Source of the DNA: Trifolium pratense
Taxonomy: Eukaryota; Streptophyta; Magnoliopsida; Fabales; Fabaceae
Direction: 5' to 3'
DNA length: 64,000 nucleotides
NCBI RefSeq assembly: GCF_020283565.1
Contig: NC_060065.1
Location: forward strand, 56,395,489 to 56,459,488
Part shown: positions 39,919 through 53,346 of the stretch, in pieces
Layout: each line of letters starts with the position of its first letter
Position numbering within the stretch: position 1 is the stretch's first letter
Made by a program: the position numbers and the translations under genes
The notes under the pieces: generated by a model
Database searches by the model: none
Seen by the model: only the letters and a program-made list of their open reading frames with translations
What the model was told of the DNA's origin: nothing

Positions 39919-41684
39919 ATGGGATCAAGACACCGTGTTCACAGAGAGGCGATGAATCCTCGACGAGGGTATCCATCGGAAGGGCCTTATGCTCGTGGAC
40001 CACCGATTCAACGGCCACATATTCCTCCTCACCCGGCATTGTTAGAGGAGGAGCTTGAAGTACAGCATGCTGAAATGAGGAGGCTATTGTCAGATAACAG
40101 GAGGCTGATTGATGACCGGATGGCGTTGCAGCGAGACCTTGCAGCTGCTAAGGAGGAGCTTCATCGTATGAATCTTGCTATTGGTGATATTCGTGCTGAA
40201 CATGAGATGCATTCGAGGGAGCTTGTTGATAAAAACATGAAGTTGGAATCTGATCTTAGGTCGACTGAGCCGTTGAAGAATGAAGTTGTTCAATTGCGAG
40301 CTGAAGTTCAGAAACTTAGTAGTATCAAACAAGATCTTTCTGGGAAGGTTCAGACACTCACAAAAGATGTTGCTAGGTTACAGTCTGATAACCAACAAAT
40401 TCCTTCCATGAGGTCTGAGATTGATGGTTTGCACCAAGAACTGATGCGTGCTAGGTTTGTGGATTGATTTCTAGCAGGGTTTTTGTTTTTTATTGGTATT
40501 TCTGCATTTGTTTCTTAATCTGATGATAATTACATTTTTGTTTTCTAGAACCATGGTGGATTATGAAAAGAAGGCAAACATGGAGTTCATGGAACAGAGG
40601 CAGTCGATGGAGAAAAACATGGTTTCCATGGCTCGGGAAGTTGAGAAACTTCGTGCTGAGCTTGCTAGCATGGATGGAAGACATTGGGGAGCTGGTATGA
40701 CTTGTTTCTTATATTGTCCTTTGCAGAATTTATTATCCTTCAATCGTTGACTTCGTGTCGTGTGATTTATTAGCAATGAGTTGTTACTTGTCAGAATAAT
40801 TATAATTGTCCGATCTAATGTAATGACATGAATAATTGGAAAGCAGTTATTAAAAAGACCTGAAAAACGGTAAAAATGACATTTTTCTATTATTTTGAAG
40901 CGCTTCATAATTGTCCCGAAAGATGGTTGTGGGTGTCAGCAGTAACCGTAGTCATAATACACAAAAAAGGCGGTTACATAAAATTGTTATATCTATTTTA
41001 AATACGTTAAAAATATAATTTTTTTCTTCCTATTCTTGATCACCTTAACTCCCACGCTATCTCTAGCTTGTCTTTGATGATTTTGAGAAGGGCAAAATTG
41101 TAGTATTCTCTGAGGGATGTAATTAGGGATAACACTTGAATATGGTGGTATCCCACAGGGTTTATATGTAGGAATATGGTGGAATTTTCGACTGGCAGTA
41201 TTGAGGGTGGTGGTATCCCACAAGGTTTATATGTAGGAATATGCCAATAAGGATATTGCAGTATCCTATTATTAGTGTTATTAGATACACATATGATATG
41301 GACACATTGTCAGGTTTGGAGTATCCGTGCTTCACTGACTGAAGACTGAAATCATTAATCATATAATTATAGTTTACTGAGATATTATTTCATGTTCTTT
41401 TGTCCCCTTTTTTCATGTATGCTTCTTTCGTGAAGGTGTGCCTTATGGAACACAGTTTGGTAGCCCAGAGGGGGGTTTTCCACCGCCATACGCAGATGGA
41501 TATGGTGTTCACATGGTAAGGGCCTTCCTTAACATAATAATTTTAGACTTCGCATTCCATTTTCCATGGTTTAATTTACATTGCTTGTGCTTCTGTTTAG
41601 GGTGCTGCAGAGAAAGGTCCTCTTTATGGGGTGGGTGCTGCTTCAAGGAAAGCACATGAGAAGCCTCGTTCAAATCGTCGTTGA
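39919..41684 (+). CDS. FLX-like coiled-coil protein (FLXL3 type)
   Basis: Exons 39919-40454, 40549-40694, 41436-41515, 41601-41684; 281 aa, in phase. The N-terminus is basic and proline-rich ([20 protein letters not shown]). From about residue 40 to 225 the protein is an almost continuous coiled coil, including [45 protein letters not shown] and [20 protein letters not shown]. The C-terminus is Gly/Tyr-rich and ends in basic residues (KPRSNRR). These blocks are the signature of FLOWERING LOCUS C EXPRESSOR (FLX) and FLX-like proteins. FLX itself acts with FRIGIDA to activate FLC; the roles of the FLX-like members are less clear. By memory the closest is Arabidopsis FLXL3 (At1g55170), and the neighbours agree with that. 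Intron 2 is long (741 bp) with no recognisable element. Confidence 0.88.
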
Positions 41685-42739
41685 ATCCAAGTGATTGATG
41701 TTGATGATAAAGAAAGGCTGCCAGTGCCATCCCTCTGGCCGTGTTAGCAGAGTAGCGGATTGATGTCCTTCTGTGTATGCATGCCATGTTAATGGTTTTT
41801 TATTTGCAATTCTAAATATATTGTTAATTCTAGATTGGCATAATTTAGGTTTTGCGGGTGCTTTACTGTTTTTTACTTGGTTGAAACATTGCTGCAGTAT
41901 CTTTAAGTTTAAAACTTTGTCAGAATTCTTCAATTTATCTATCTTCCATTGATAATATTTCATGTTATATATAATTGTTGTTGTGCTTTTTGTCTGGTTA
42001 TTGTTATTATTTCTTATGGGTTAAGACATGCTTTTTGTTGGTCATGGGCTGGAACTTAGAATTGCAGCCTTGAGGTTTTGTAGCCTCCATGTGTTGAATC
42101 ATGTGAGGTGACATTCAGTATATGGGTTTAAATGAGTGGTGTCTCCAATGTGTTTTATGTCAAGGATTGAGAGTGTGATTTTGGAATTAGTCTTATGTAG
42201 TGGATAATTGTACTGTCGGAGAGGAGTCACCACAGGTGGAGGAATTTAAAGCATAACTTATCACGTTATCCTTTCTTATTTGCTAAAGTGAGCTAAATGA
42301 GAAGTTTTATTTCTCCTGATATAGGAGTATGTGCTTTTAGGATAGAATAATAGTTGAAGCTTGCAACTATTTGTACGATTGGATTGGATAAGAATGACCC
42401 AGGAATGCTGGTGATGCCTGGGAGCCAATTTTACTCGGCAATATCCAGAGTTGTGCAACTGGTAAAGGAAGCTGCCTGCACACATTATTAGGAATATAAA
42501 TTTGTGACTGACTTTTGTTACTGATGATTTCTGGGGTGTATGGAAATATAATGCTCATTTCTCTGGCACGAATTTGCAAGTTCTCAATGATTAGTGGATT
42601 TTATATGGTTTCATATACCAGAAAAGATGCTTGTAATGGTAGTGCCTGTACTTTTGGAGTCAACACACTTACCTGCAGAAGATGTTTAAGATTGGGAGTA
42701 TTCAAGCATTCTTTGCTTCGTATCATCTCTGCAATTTTT

Positions 42740-44160
42740 TTGCTGGTAGCTACTGCTGTTTGCTGGTGTGAAGGGTGGCTGGTGTAAGCGTGTTACTTTT
42801 GTTTGAAGTGGAGTTATTGATGGCACATTTGCATTTGTAAGTCATACAATGCATGAACTTGTATTTTCCAATTGAGTTAATCTGGCATTCTATTATGTTT
42901 GTTGATTGGGGAGAACCACCATTATGAAAAATGTGGATGGGGTGATGCAACTTTAGATTTGTTTTTCTCCACTCTGTTTAGTCTTGCTTTTAAAAGCTTA
43001 AAATTGTATGGTTAGACCCTGGGTGCTGTAACTGGTATTTGCTATACTGAGATTGAAGTCAGTTACAAATTGTTATTGTACATGAGAAGAAAGTTTATAT
43101 TCGTACCAGTGAGATGACAGTGTTATAGGTCTTATACTGCTCTTGCAAACACTTCATTTTGAAATGGACCAGAAATTGATCAATCTGAAGTTAGATTAGT
43201 TGTCGAGAGTTATCCTACCAATCTGCCTGACAATTGGATTTAAGGGGGATGTTATGACTTCTGTACCCATTTTAAGCTTCGAAGAGTGAAATAACTGTCT
43301 GGACTCTGGTGGAATTGGTTTCATACCACAAAGTTTCTCGTTTTTCATAGTGGTTGTGGTGCTGAAATATCATTGGTCAAGGTCCTCTAAAATGCAAGAT
43401 CATCCATATTTTTTCTGCAAAGCTTTGGTGGTAACCACTGCTGTTTGCTGGCGTGGAGGGTGGCTGGTGTAAGTGTGTTGCCTTTGTATAGAAGTGGTGT
43501 GATTGATGGCACTTTGCATTGTAAGTTGTAACAAAGTTTAAGGACTTGTATTGTTCATTTGTGATAATCTGGCATTCTAATATCTTATTGATTAGGGGAA
43601 ACCACAAATATGGTGAAGGTGGGTGGAGTAATGACTTTGGAAGTATTTTGCTCCGCTGTTTATTCGTGCTCTAAAACGCTTGAAATTATTTAGTTAGACC
43701 CTGGCTGCTCTAGTTTGTAATTGCTATACTGAGATTGAAGTCAATTACAAACTATTATCGTACTCGAGAAGCTTCTTGCATGCAAGTGTTATAAGCCTTC
43801 TATTTCTCTTGCACACAATTTATTCTAAGTAGTCCAGATATTGGCCAATCTAAAGGTAGATAGATGTAAAGAGTCACCCTTCAGATCTGCCTAAAAAAAT
43901 GATTTAGTACCCTTTTTAGTTTGAAAGAGCGAAATAGAGAAACTGTCTGGCGGTATTGTTTATCATGCCACCATTGAGTTTCTTGTTTGCTATATTGGTT
44001 GAGGTGCTGAATTTTTATTGGTCAAGGTCCTCAACGATGAAAGATCACCCACAGATCTGCCTGACACTAGGACGTGAAGGAGGTGATGAGTTTTTGGTTG
44101 TACCCATTTCAACATTGAAGTAGAGAATTATCTGTCGGGTAGCGTTGTTTCTCATACCAT
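42740..44160 (+). repeat. Tandem duplication of a non-coding unit of about 680 bp, with a partial third copy
   Basis: Copy 1 starts near 42740 and copy 2 near 43425. They share gctgctgtttgctgg, gggtggctggtgtaag, aatctggcattcta, ttagaccctgg.tgct, gctatactgagattgaagtc and ttattggtcaaggtcctc in the same order. A third partial copy of the right end lies at about 44035-44160 (agatctgcctgaca; gtacccattt). No frame is preserved across the copies, so the unit is not coding. Divergence is moderate. Confidence 0.78.
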
Positions 44161-46723
44161 CACCCTATTTCTCTACATTGATTGAGGCGTCAAACTCGCG
44201 GTGGTCTAGCTCGTCCGTGATATGCATGATACTCCTATGTTGCTAGTATCATCACTGTGGAATAGCTGAAGAGAAGACCGGGGCATGCAGAATGTTTCAA
44301 GACCAGCTGTTGATCTGAAGCTCATAGGCAAGTATTATGCTTCTCTTTATCAATATCAATGATTTAACCATGTAGAACTTGCTATTTACCCTGCCGATTA
44401 CAATCATGTAAGGTTTAGTATGCTGTTTAATACAAACTATTTGTTGCTTTCCTGAAATAGGATACACAGTTAGAATTAGTTATCTTTAGATTTAGTTACT
44501 GGTGAACAAGACATTTCAACATAATAGTCAGGTTTTTAAAATCTTAATTCAACTTTGAGTAGTAGTAGTATAATGTTGCCATCAATGCATCCTATTGAGA
44601 ATCTCAAGAACTAAGATCTTCTTGAGGTCAAAATGATTTGGCGGATACTTGGAGCTGTCTGAAGTTGTAGGGTGGAATAACTTCCATATTTGTTGTTCTT
44701 ATAGGTCTCAGTTGTTACAGGGCTTCTAATATGAGCAAAGGAAAATTAAGTCTTGATTTGTGTTAGTAACAAATCTGGTCATGAATCACATCACCCCATA
44801 TTGCTAATTGCTTCAGGAGTGCAGAATCACTCAGTTAACTTGGATGCATCTGTAGCCAATGTAGAGTGCTTGCATCTTATGAGTTGAAGTTATATTCGGT
44901 GTTTGAATTCTCATTGCAGAGTTTGGAATTGTGGAAACTGCCTTGTTGAAGGGCATTTAAGCTGGGAGCTAGTTTATTTAGGTTATGATCTCATTTTTAG
45001 TTATAGTTATTCCTGTCGACTTGGACATGCATTTTATGACATCAGTCTATTGGAGTAAACTCGATTATAGTGGAATAGATGAACCACCAGTTTCCCTAGT
45101 AAGGTGAAGGTCTTGGGGTACCTACACCGATAACCTGCTTTCCAGCTAGATTGGAAAATGCCACTATTCATTTTTTTTAGCTAGCGTATAAGCAATTAAC
45201 CTGGTGAATCATTTGAGGTTACTAGTGGACTTTATTAGGCCTGTGTACATTGCAGTCTGGTAGCCTGCTTATCTTGTGCTCATCTTTTGAAGATTTGTTC
45301 ACTAGTCATATAAATGGTCATTTTATTTTATTTTGTTTTGATACTGATATCTTTATATAATTTAGCATTAAGAAATATGTTCTTTCACTTGTAGTTTATG
45401 ATTTATTTCATTCATGGATATATTTCCCGCTGAACTTTATCTGCATATTCAAGTAACTTACCATTTATTTCTAACTAATCTTGTTTTTATTGTGGTTACA
45501 GATGAAAAGCTGTAAATCTTGTTTGGGACGAAAAGTAAGGATACATCCTCACAAGCGTCTTTTGACCTCTTGAGATTCTGCGGAATACCAAAAGGTACTT
45601 TATCATTTCAAATTGCAAAATTGGACGATGCTTACCGTGGGCTGAAGGCATGTAGGTCACTGGTGGTGAAAGGATGTATTTTACCTGGCGGTGATGGATC
45701 AAGATAACACATTAGTATGCCTTTGTTGTGTTTTGATCATTTAGTCATGACTCGCAGAATTGAAACGAAAACTTGATAAGGTATCATGGATTGTTGTTTC
45801 AAACATACGAAAATAAAATGTTTTTGTTTGCTAGATGGATCATGAAACCTTGCTTCAGATGTTGCTTACCATGTTTGTGAAAGAAGGGATACCTCACTAA
45901 GATATATTAACTTTTGTTCAAGTACAGGCAGACTGACTACACATGACTCGGGATAGTCATGTTTTGTTGATTTGGTTTGTCCTCCTTGGTGCCTATCCAC
46001 CCATATGCTTTCATCTTGGTTGATCAAAGAGGTTATCAAAAGTTTTAGAGGTTATTTACCAGCATACTTCAGGGTGATTACTTTTTATGCTGTTGGTATA
46101 GTATTTTTATGCCGATGGTTTATTTGGGATTGGTCATGCTTCTCCTGATTTCCAATTTTTATTTTTTACTCGAGTTGCTTTTGATCGTGTTATTGTGGTT
46201 TATGCGCATTTAACTTTTGATTATACTCACGATTTATTATAGAAAGGTTTGTAGGAAATGTAACTACTGATAGGGTTATTTTGATGTGAGAGTAGTATGA
46301 TGAATAAATTTTAACCATTCAATCATACATAGTTTGGTCAAATTTAGAAGTTCTTAAGCATCACCTAGTTTTTCATAAAAAAGTCTGATGACTATTGTTT
46401 TAAGCTCATTTATAATTTTATAAAAAAAATAAAATAAAATCAGGAACATGCAATCCAAGTACATAATTATCAGTCTTACCATCAACATTTCTTTCATGTA
46501 GCAACTCCTTAGGCAACTATTTATAGGGACCAAATGAGAATATCATCTACACAAGGGGAAAAAAAAGATCAATAAGCATCAGATATTAACCAAATCCATC
46601 TTTCTTCATCAGATATTTAGTTTTTGAAAATGACAAAACCAAACAGAGTAATAACTAACCTTGTTTCAATAATGAAACTGAATATCACAAGGTGTAATAG
46701 GCCTCATAATACCAATACCATGC

Positions 46724-47151
46724 AATTCCAATTCTTTCTGAGAAAACCTCATGGATCTATTATCGTGTGTGATTGTGCACTTCCAGGCAAACGCTTAATC
46801 GGCCGTATGGAAAAGGAAAATTACACTGAGGTAACTAAGCTCGGAACTCCTTCTTTTGACATTGTGGTTAGGACATGTTTGGATTGGTTTAATTTAGCTT
46901 ATTTACTAATAAGTGCTTATGAGACTGTTTGAGAGAGTTTGTAAAAAAAAATATGGCTGGTGACATACACTTGGATAACAATTTGAATTTATTTTGTTTG
47001 TTGTAAAAATAATGGATGCATGTGATCTCGATGCATGTACACTTAGATTATACACACTTATATTCTAAGCACTTAATTAAATTGTTTATACAAACAGAAT
47101 GCATGAGGTTTTTTCAGAAAGAATTGGAAGTGCACGATTGCACACGATAAT
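46724..47151. repeat. Inverted pair of short modules in swapped order
   Basis: Module A (ccaattctttctgagaaaac, about 46727-46752) and module B (tatcgtgtgtgattgtgcac, about 46760-46785) recur on the minus strand at 47101-47151, but with B before A. The two loci are 0.3 kb apart. A tandem A-B array cut at different points would give this pattern. Confidence 0.6.
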
Positions 47152-47597
47152 GAAACTGGTTTTACTACATAAAATATTCTAGTTTTTTATCTACCTATTC
47201 ATGGATGTCATGTTTCGTAAAATGGTACCAGAACATATTTGGTATCGACTTTGAAGAAATTTGACCAATAACCTTTAATTGAGACTCTTCTTTCAATCTT
47301 TTTTTTTTTTTTTTTTATTTTTAATTTAAGGATTCAAGTTCGGTTTTATTTGTACCAACTTATAATATTGGTGGCAATAGTTAATATAGACAATCCCTTA
47401 TCTTAAGAAATCCCACCAAAATAAAATTCCAAAATAGTATTATTGAATCTTTTTGTATACATTAAAAAGTCAAATGCTAAGGGAGTGTGAACAATTCTTT
47501 TTGGTTAAAACTTTAGCTGAGACTAATAAATTTACAAGAGTTATATCCTTTGTGGTCAGTATTTTTATATATATAGTACATATTTTCAATTCCATGG

Positions 47598-50500
47598 CTA
47601 AGTGGTCATGATAGAGGGTAATAATTTTGATCTTGTCCCTTTGACTAGAGATTTTGTATCTGGAAAATGATCCTCACCATTAGTTAAGTCTTCCACAGAT
47701 CCATCTTGTGTTACTATCATAGGGTAAGTTACTAGGTGCACACCTTCCATGTCAACAATTTCTTCACTACTGTAAATTTTCCACATTTTATCTCCTATTG
47801 AGCACATTCTCTGCACACATTCTAAACTTTCTGGTTCTAAAAACAACTTCTCAGAACTACCAGTGTGTTCATACCACATTGACATTCTGTATGCATGAAT
47901 ATCACCTTTGCTTATGCAGTGATTAGCTCCATCTTGAGATTGGTAACCTCCGATCGCAATCTCCGTGTCCCTTTGCCCATCCATCGATCTTTGGTTCACA
48001 TTCGCTGATCCTATTAATATATATAGGTCGTCCACTGGTGGCAGGAACAACAAAAAAAACAACAGAAAATAACATTTTAGCTGTTAACCAAGAATCCAAG
48101 ATAATGAATGATGTTTACTCTTCTCTACAAAGTAACATGCATGATGACTGTGGTGAGTTGTTGAACATATATGGTTTAATTGCAGTTTTGGTCGTCCTAT
48201 TTTCACTTGCGAACAGAACCGGTCTCCCTTTATAAAATCAAATATTTGGTCCCTCGGATTTTTGGATCTAAAAGTGGCGATCTGACAAGTTTTCTATTGA
48301 CGTGACATCATACCTATATATTATAAATCCACTTGGATGATTTGACATTGGCAGGTTTTATGCCACATCAATAAAAATTTGTCACGTCACCACTTTTGGG
48401 TCTAAAAACTAGATTTTAAAAGCGTACCAATTTCGTAAGCTAGTGAAAATAGAGGGACTAAAGCTGCAATCAAGCCAACTTATGCTTATGATGTAATCAT
48501 ACATACCTATCATGAGCTTGGAGTGAACATAAACCATAAATCTTCTATTTTTCTGTGCATTCCAATATTGAGTTTCAGGATGAGGAGAATGTGGAGGAAG
48601 ATACTCCTCATTTTCCTTATTTTCCCTATTTGCAAGGCAAAAGAAATTCAAGTAATCTCTTGGATGTCCTGACTCGCCACTTTCTATAATTGCTTCTCCA
48701 ATCAACTTATACATCATTGTCATTGTTTCTCTTGTCCAATGCAGTATATCTTGAACTGGTTCACTTTCCGGCACTCCTTCTGGCCACATTGGTATGACTA
48801 TATACACTGCAAATCTTTCTCTGGCTTTAATCTTGTTGACAACCTTGAGTGCAATCTCAATAGGAATCAAATTTCTGCAGCCACTGTTTTTATCTTGTTG
48901 CCACAAATGGCACCCACCAATGAAATATTGGTTTTCAATGTACACAAACTTATCGGCACGCCTAATTGCTTCAACATATGCTTCATGAATGCTACTCTCA
49001 ACTGTTAGTTTTCTGAAGAGTTGGCTAGCTGAGACATGGTCGATCGACCGATATACTTGTACATTCCAATTCCTTTCCAAGGAAGTGCTTGTTGAGGAAA
49101 TAGGAATGAGATTTTCTAAAGTGTTTGCAGGGACTAGAAGAGACGAATCACATTGTTTTGTCCATCTTTGTTCAAAGTTGGTTAATACATCCCAAGCAGC
49201 CTCGCCGGTAACACAAGCATGAGCATCATGCCAAGGCTCTCTTGGACCACCTTTGTTGAGGCTAGCTCCTGAAATGTTTGTCTGGTAGAAATCATGGTAA
49301 TGTGATTCCATGGTAAGTGTTTGAAACAATGAATGTTTCTCGGTATCATATCGACCGTCGCATAAATCCAAACCGCCCAAAAAGCTCATAATTTCTCTGT
49401 CATTGACAGAGTTAGGAGCTTTTGTATCCACAGTTATGGTTTTCTGATGATGAGCAAAGATTGTTGGGAATTTGTTATGTAGTCTAGGACACTTTCTGCA
49501 TACTACTTTTGTGTGTTTAAAGTAAGCAAATGCATCTTCATCATGTGTGTTCATCACACCTTTGTTCTTGATAAATGGCAATGATGTTTCATCATCCCAA
49601 ATCATAATCCTCACAGCAACTCCTTCTTCTGCTTTCTTCTTCAATAACTCACCCAACTTTATTTCTCTAGCATGTGGGATTTCTGTTTGAGGATCTCTAA
49701 CCTGCATATCAACACAAGGACCATATTTAGGACTATTCATGGTTCAGTTCAGCAAAACCGAGCCAAGTCGAACCGTTACAATAATTCTGTAAAATTGCAC
49801 TGAACGAAAACTACCTTTATAGAAAATCAAAATGTACTTGTTTGAAGTTTGAACCAAAATGATTCTTTGTCAACCGAACTATACCAAATTGCTACTGTTA
49901 ACTGCTAATTATGACCATTGAAAGTCAAATTTTAGGACTGTTTAAAAACCAAAACTCAACTGTGACGAATAGTTCACGAACTGAACCAACCTAGTTCAGC
50001 TCAGTTCGTGAACTGTCAATCACAATTCAATTCTTTTCAATGTGGTTTGATGTACGGTTCACATTATGTTTTTTTGGACAGTTCTGACCATTCGCCTCTC
50101 AAAAATGTATATCAATATAATAAAATGTAGAGTGTTAGGCCGGACGTCATGACCGGGGTTTGAACCCCAGCTCCCTCACTTGTGTGTGTTAGTTTATAAT
50201 GATTATGCAATTTCGTTTATCTACCAAAAATAAAAAATGTAGAGTATGAAATGAGAATTAGATTATATATGTACCAGAACCATCTTAGGATTGAAGGACC
50301 AGCCTGCAATATATACTAAATATTTTGCACCCTCAATAGCTTTATAAACATCTTCCCATAGCTTTGTTGGAACTCCACATACATCAAAAGGAGGTTGAAA
50401 AGTAGGTGAATGATGAGCATCATGATAGAGCTTAACATGACAATTAGACCTTTGTGGGAATGTAGCATCCCTCAGCCCTTGAAACTCCTCACTACTTAGT

Positions 50501-51400
50501 AACTTTGTCCAACTTGGTTCCAAATTTGCTGGTTTGAACCATAATATAAACCTTAATTTTAGTTCTTGATTTGGTTTACCATTTTCCATAAGGAGAGGGA
50601 AGAATCCATTGACCAAACTCTCTTCCTTCAACTGTTTTGCTTGGATGTGGAATTTTCCTAATATGGAACATGATGTTTTCAGTGTAATGGTGATAACAGA
50701 ATCAGCTAGATGAGCACAATGAATCTGAAATGTTTGGTTCCAAACACGTTCACTCTCTTGTGTTGTTTTTGCCACTTTCTTGTTGTCTATCTTGATTGTC
50801 ACATAAGCAGGCTTTCCATTTATAAATAAACACTGAAAAAAGAGAAAATTTGATACATATTATGAGTTTACAAAATGTTGCAAAATTTCACATAATAGAC
50901 CATGTAGTTACTAGTTAGTTCCTATAAAATTGACAAAATTTAGTTTAAGTCTCTATAAAACAATTACTTGTTGTAAGTCTAAAACAGACATCTCGGTTGG
51001 TGAGCCGAGGGACACCGAACGAATACTAATCAGGAGATCCAGAGTTCAAACCCTGAAAACTAACATAATCCGCTGACATATTTATCTATCCAAAAAAAAT
51101 TGTTTATTTTTAATAACTACATTTAATAAAGTGGTGTGTTTTTACTTTTTAGTCCCTCACCAATAACAAGTCTCTTATGAGTACTAAAAAATAACATATT
51201 GTTACATGTAAGACTATAGAGGAATAAAGTTTTTATAAAGAGAAGGATCAAATTTGTCAATATATTATAGAGATCATAATATATTTTACCCTATATAGTT
51301 TATTAAAGCTCACATTGAAGGGAAATGAAGGGGAGTAAGGAGTTGCATTAAAGATGGTAGCTTCAATTGTTCCATGGATAAGCTCAAGCTTTTTGTCCAT
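47598..51400 (-). CDS. PLDEPSILON: Phospholipase D epsilon / alpha4 (C2-PLD)
   Basis: Exons 51400-51290, 50832-50275, 49701-48507, 48034-47598; 766 aa, all junctions in phase. PLD hydrolyses phospholipids to phosphatidic acid at membranes. The N-terminal 140 or so residues form a C2 domain (HGTIEATIFNATPYSPSFPF; YVTIKIDNKKVAKT). Two HKD catalytic motifs follow: HHQKTITVDTKA (HxKx4D) and HSKLMIVDDLYILIGSANVN, the second split by intron 3 after LMI. Also present are IENQYF, and the C-terminal FPDTKSLVKGTRSK and IMTT. The length, the short C2 start and FINGKPAYVTIKI match Arabidopsis PLD-epsilon (also called PLD-alpha4), which is shorter than PLD-alpha1 and is linked to nitrogen and growth responses. 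No catalytic residue is missing. Intron 2 (49702-50274) contains a tRNA-like repeat scrap. Confidence 0.95.
50127..50180 (+). repeat. tRNA-like (SINE) scrap in PLD intron 2
   Basis: GGGGTTTGAACCCCAG fits a pol III B box, about 30 bases after gtgttaggccggacgtc, which may be a decayed A-box region. No functional tRNA fold is visible. Confidence 0.45.
50988..51060 (+). repeat. tRNA-like (SINE) scrap in PLD intron 1
   Basis: tctcggttggtgagccga resembles an A box and GAGTTCAAACCCTG a B box, about 45 bases apart. This is probably a SINE promoter remnant. Confidence 0.45.
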
Positions 51401-52719
51401 TGCAATATACTTCAAATATTCCACAAGTAGAAAATAAGAGACAGAAAAATATCAACTTGCTTTAACTTTTGTGAGAGATCCTTAAATGTCACAACCATTA
51501 CCTTTAAATTTGATCACATGAATATATATAAAGGTTGTGAGGTTGCTGTTTAAGATATAGAAGCAAAGGGAATCTTAGAATGCAATTGAATTGTTGGTAG
51601 AAAGTTTGGGAAAACTTGTGAAATTATTCACTTCTAGATGTTTAGTCACACAGTCCAAACCTTCACGGTTATGTTATTAGCAAGATTTTACTTGAAGCAC
51701 AAGTTTCTTAAAACCCAACTCCCATTTTGCCGTGATCTGCTTACTAAACTATTATCAATGTCAACAATAACAAAAATCAAACACTTTGTCAAGAATATTC
51801 TCCGCACCTTACATACAATATATGAAGGTCAGCTACATACATGTTTAACATTTGCGGTCCCCGAGATAATCATATTCGAGTTGTTGTCAGACACTAAATG
51901 TAAATATCTTTTAAAGTTGATATTCTAACTCTAGTTGAACAAATTCGGAGTCAAACATCTTCCACTAAACCTAATATTTTTTGGTTGTCAATACTTCATT
52001 TTTATTTTTTATTATATAAAGAAAATAAAAGAAACACTAAGACACGAATATAAAAGAATGGTCTCCCCTCAAGAAGAAGACACCTATATTACTAGAGATA
52101 ATATCTAACGTTACAAGAGAAAAATCAACACCATACTTTTTTTTAAGAGCTAAAACATCAACATAAAAATATGTCCACGATCAATGTGATTAACTTGAAT
52201 AGTCCATCCTAAAAAGTTGGAGATGAAGAATAGAAGTAAATTCCATTATTATTATTTTTGCCATGAAAAATTCAATTTTTAAAATAATGCGAGTTAGTTG
52301 TATTTTTGTAGAAATTTGAAATACTTCATAACTCAACAATTAAGAGTTTAAGACATTTCATACTCTCATTCTTTAAATTCTCAGATTCGGTTCTCTATAG
52401 TGTCAATTTGGATGTGTTAATTTAACTTCTTAAAAGAAAAAGACATTTCATACTCCAAAATTATACCAAAAGAAGAAAAAAAATCATTCACAACTCCATA
52501 AATGTGCATTTTCATTCCGAGATCGATGTTAAAGGACAGTTTATATCCTTATCAAACTGATAAGCCAATTTATGTCCCATCTGTGAACACTTTGATTCTT
52601 GATTGCGAGTCTTATGTTGGAAAATTAATTGATCATATATATATTTGATATACACCAAGAAAAATAGATACAATATATAGCTATTATAAATAAAATAAAA
52701 TAAAATAAATATGGGTATT

Positions 52720-52889
52720 GCTAAACAGTGCCCCGGGGCACTCTTTAAGCATTCTATTTAAAGAAATAATTTACTCAAAAAGTGGAACATTTCAATTTTC
52801 GAGGCGTTGACTTCACACATTTCCATAAAATTTTAACAAAAACTTACTATTTAAGATGCTTAAAGAGTGCCCCGAGGGCACCGTTTAGC
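52720..52889. mobile_element. MITE with long perfect-looking inverted ends (170 bp)
   Basis: The left end GCTAAACAGTGCCCCGGGGC continues into actctttaagcat. The right end, read on the minus strand, is GCTAAACGGTGCCCTCGGGG, then cactctttaagcatc. The inverted repeats span about 33 bp with two or three differences. No coding capacity. Confidence 0.82.
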
Positions 52890-53063
52890 ATTTTCCAATA
52901 AATATATATAGCTTATAAGAGTTTATAACTATATTAAGTCCAAAAAAAAAGTTTATAACTATATTAAATGTGAGGATAAATTAGAGGGGTCAGATGTGTG
53001 CTTGTCATATTGTATAATAATTTATGGGCAACAAAGGGGATAATAGTTGAGAATAGATTTATA

Positions 53064-53346
53064 CTCGCTCCGAACACTTTGGAATTTTTATTTGGTCATT
53101 TTTATAAGAAACACTATTTAAATTTATTCTTTATTAAATACACAATTTCATTTGTACCCTTATTAAATGAAATCAAATACTTCATTCCAATGCACTAGCA
53201 TTCATTAGAGAGACATATTCCCCATGTTAGTCCAAGGTTAGTTTTGGAATAAAACATAAAACTTTAGAATTATTAATGAGAAAATTAGCTTCCTTGGTAT
53301 GTGTATTTTTTTTCAAAGTGTTTCTTATAAAAGTAATCGGAGGGAG
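53064..53346. mobile_element. Stowaway-like MITE (283 bp)
   Basis: It starts CTCGCTCCGA and ends TCGGAGGGAG, with TA on both sides (53062-53063 and 53347-53348). Both arms carry ttttataagaaacac in opposite orientation; the left arm has an extra insertion of about 20 bp before it. Confidence 0.7.

Larger units (their letters stand above)
41685..47597. other. Gene-poor 5.9-kb stretch downstream of the FLX-like gene
   Basis: There are no convincing coding regions. The left part (41.7 to about 46.2 kb) is less AT-rich than other intergenic DNA here and contains a tandem duplication (42740-44160). An acceptor-like sequence (tgtggttacag at 45491-45501) precedes a GC-richer block to about 45710. 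This fits either a long non-coding transcript or a spliced 3' extension of the FLX-like gene. The right part holds an inverted pair of permuted modules (46724-46785 and 47101-47151) and a poly-T run near 47300. Confidence 0.5.

Noticed and set aside
46624..46932. 102-codon frame across the A/B modules
   Set aside because: It is explained by the inverted repeat modules and a hAT-type MITE end; no family match.
51638..51928. 96-codon plus-strand frame upstream of the PLD gene
   Set aside because: No recognisable motif, and composition is typical of random AT-rich sequence.
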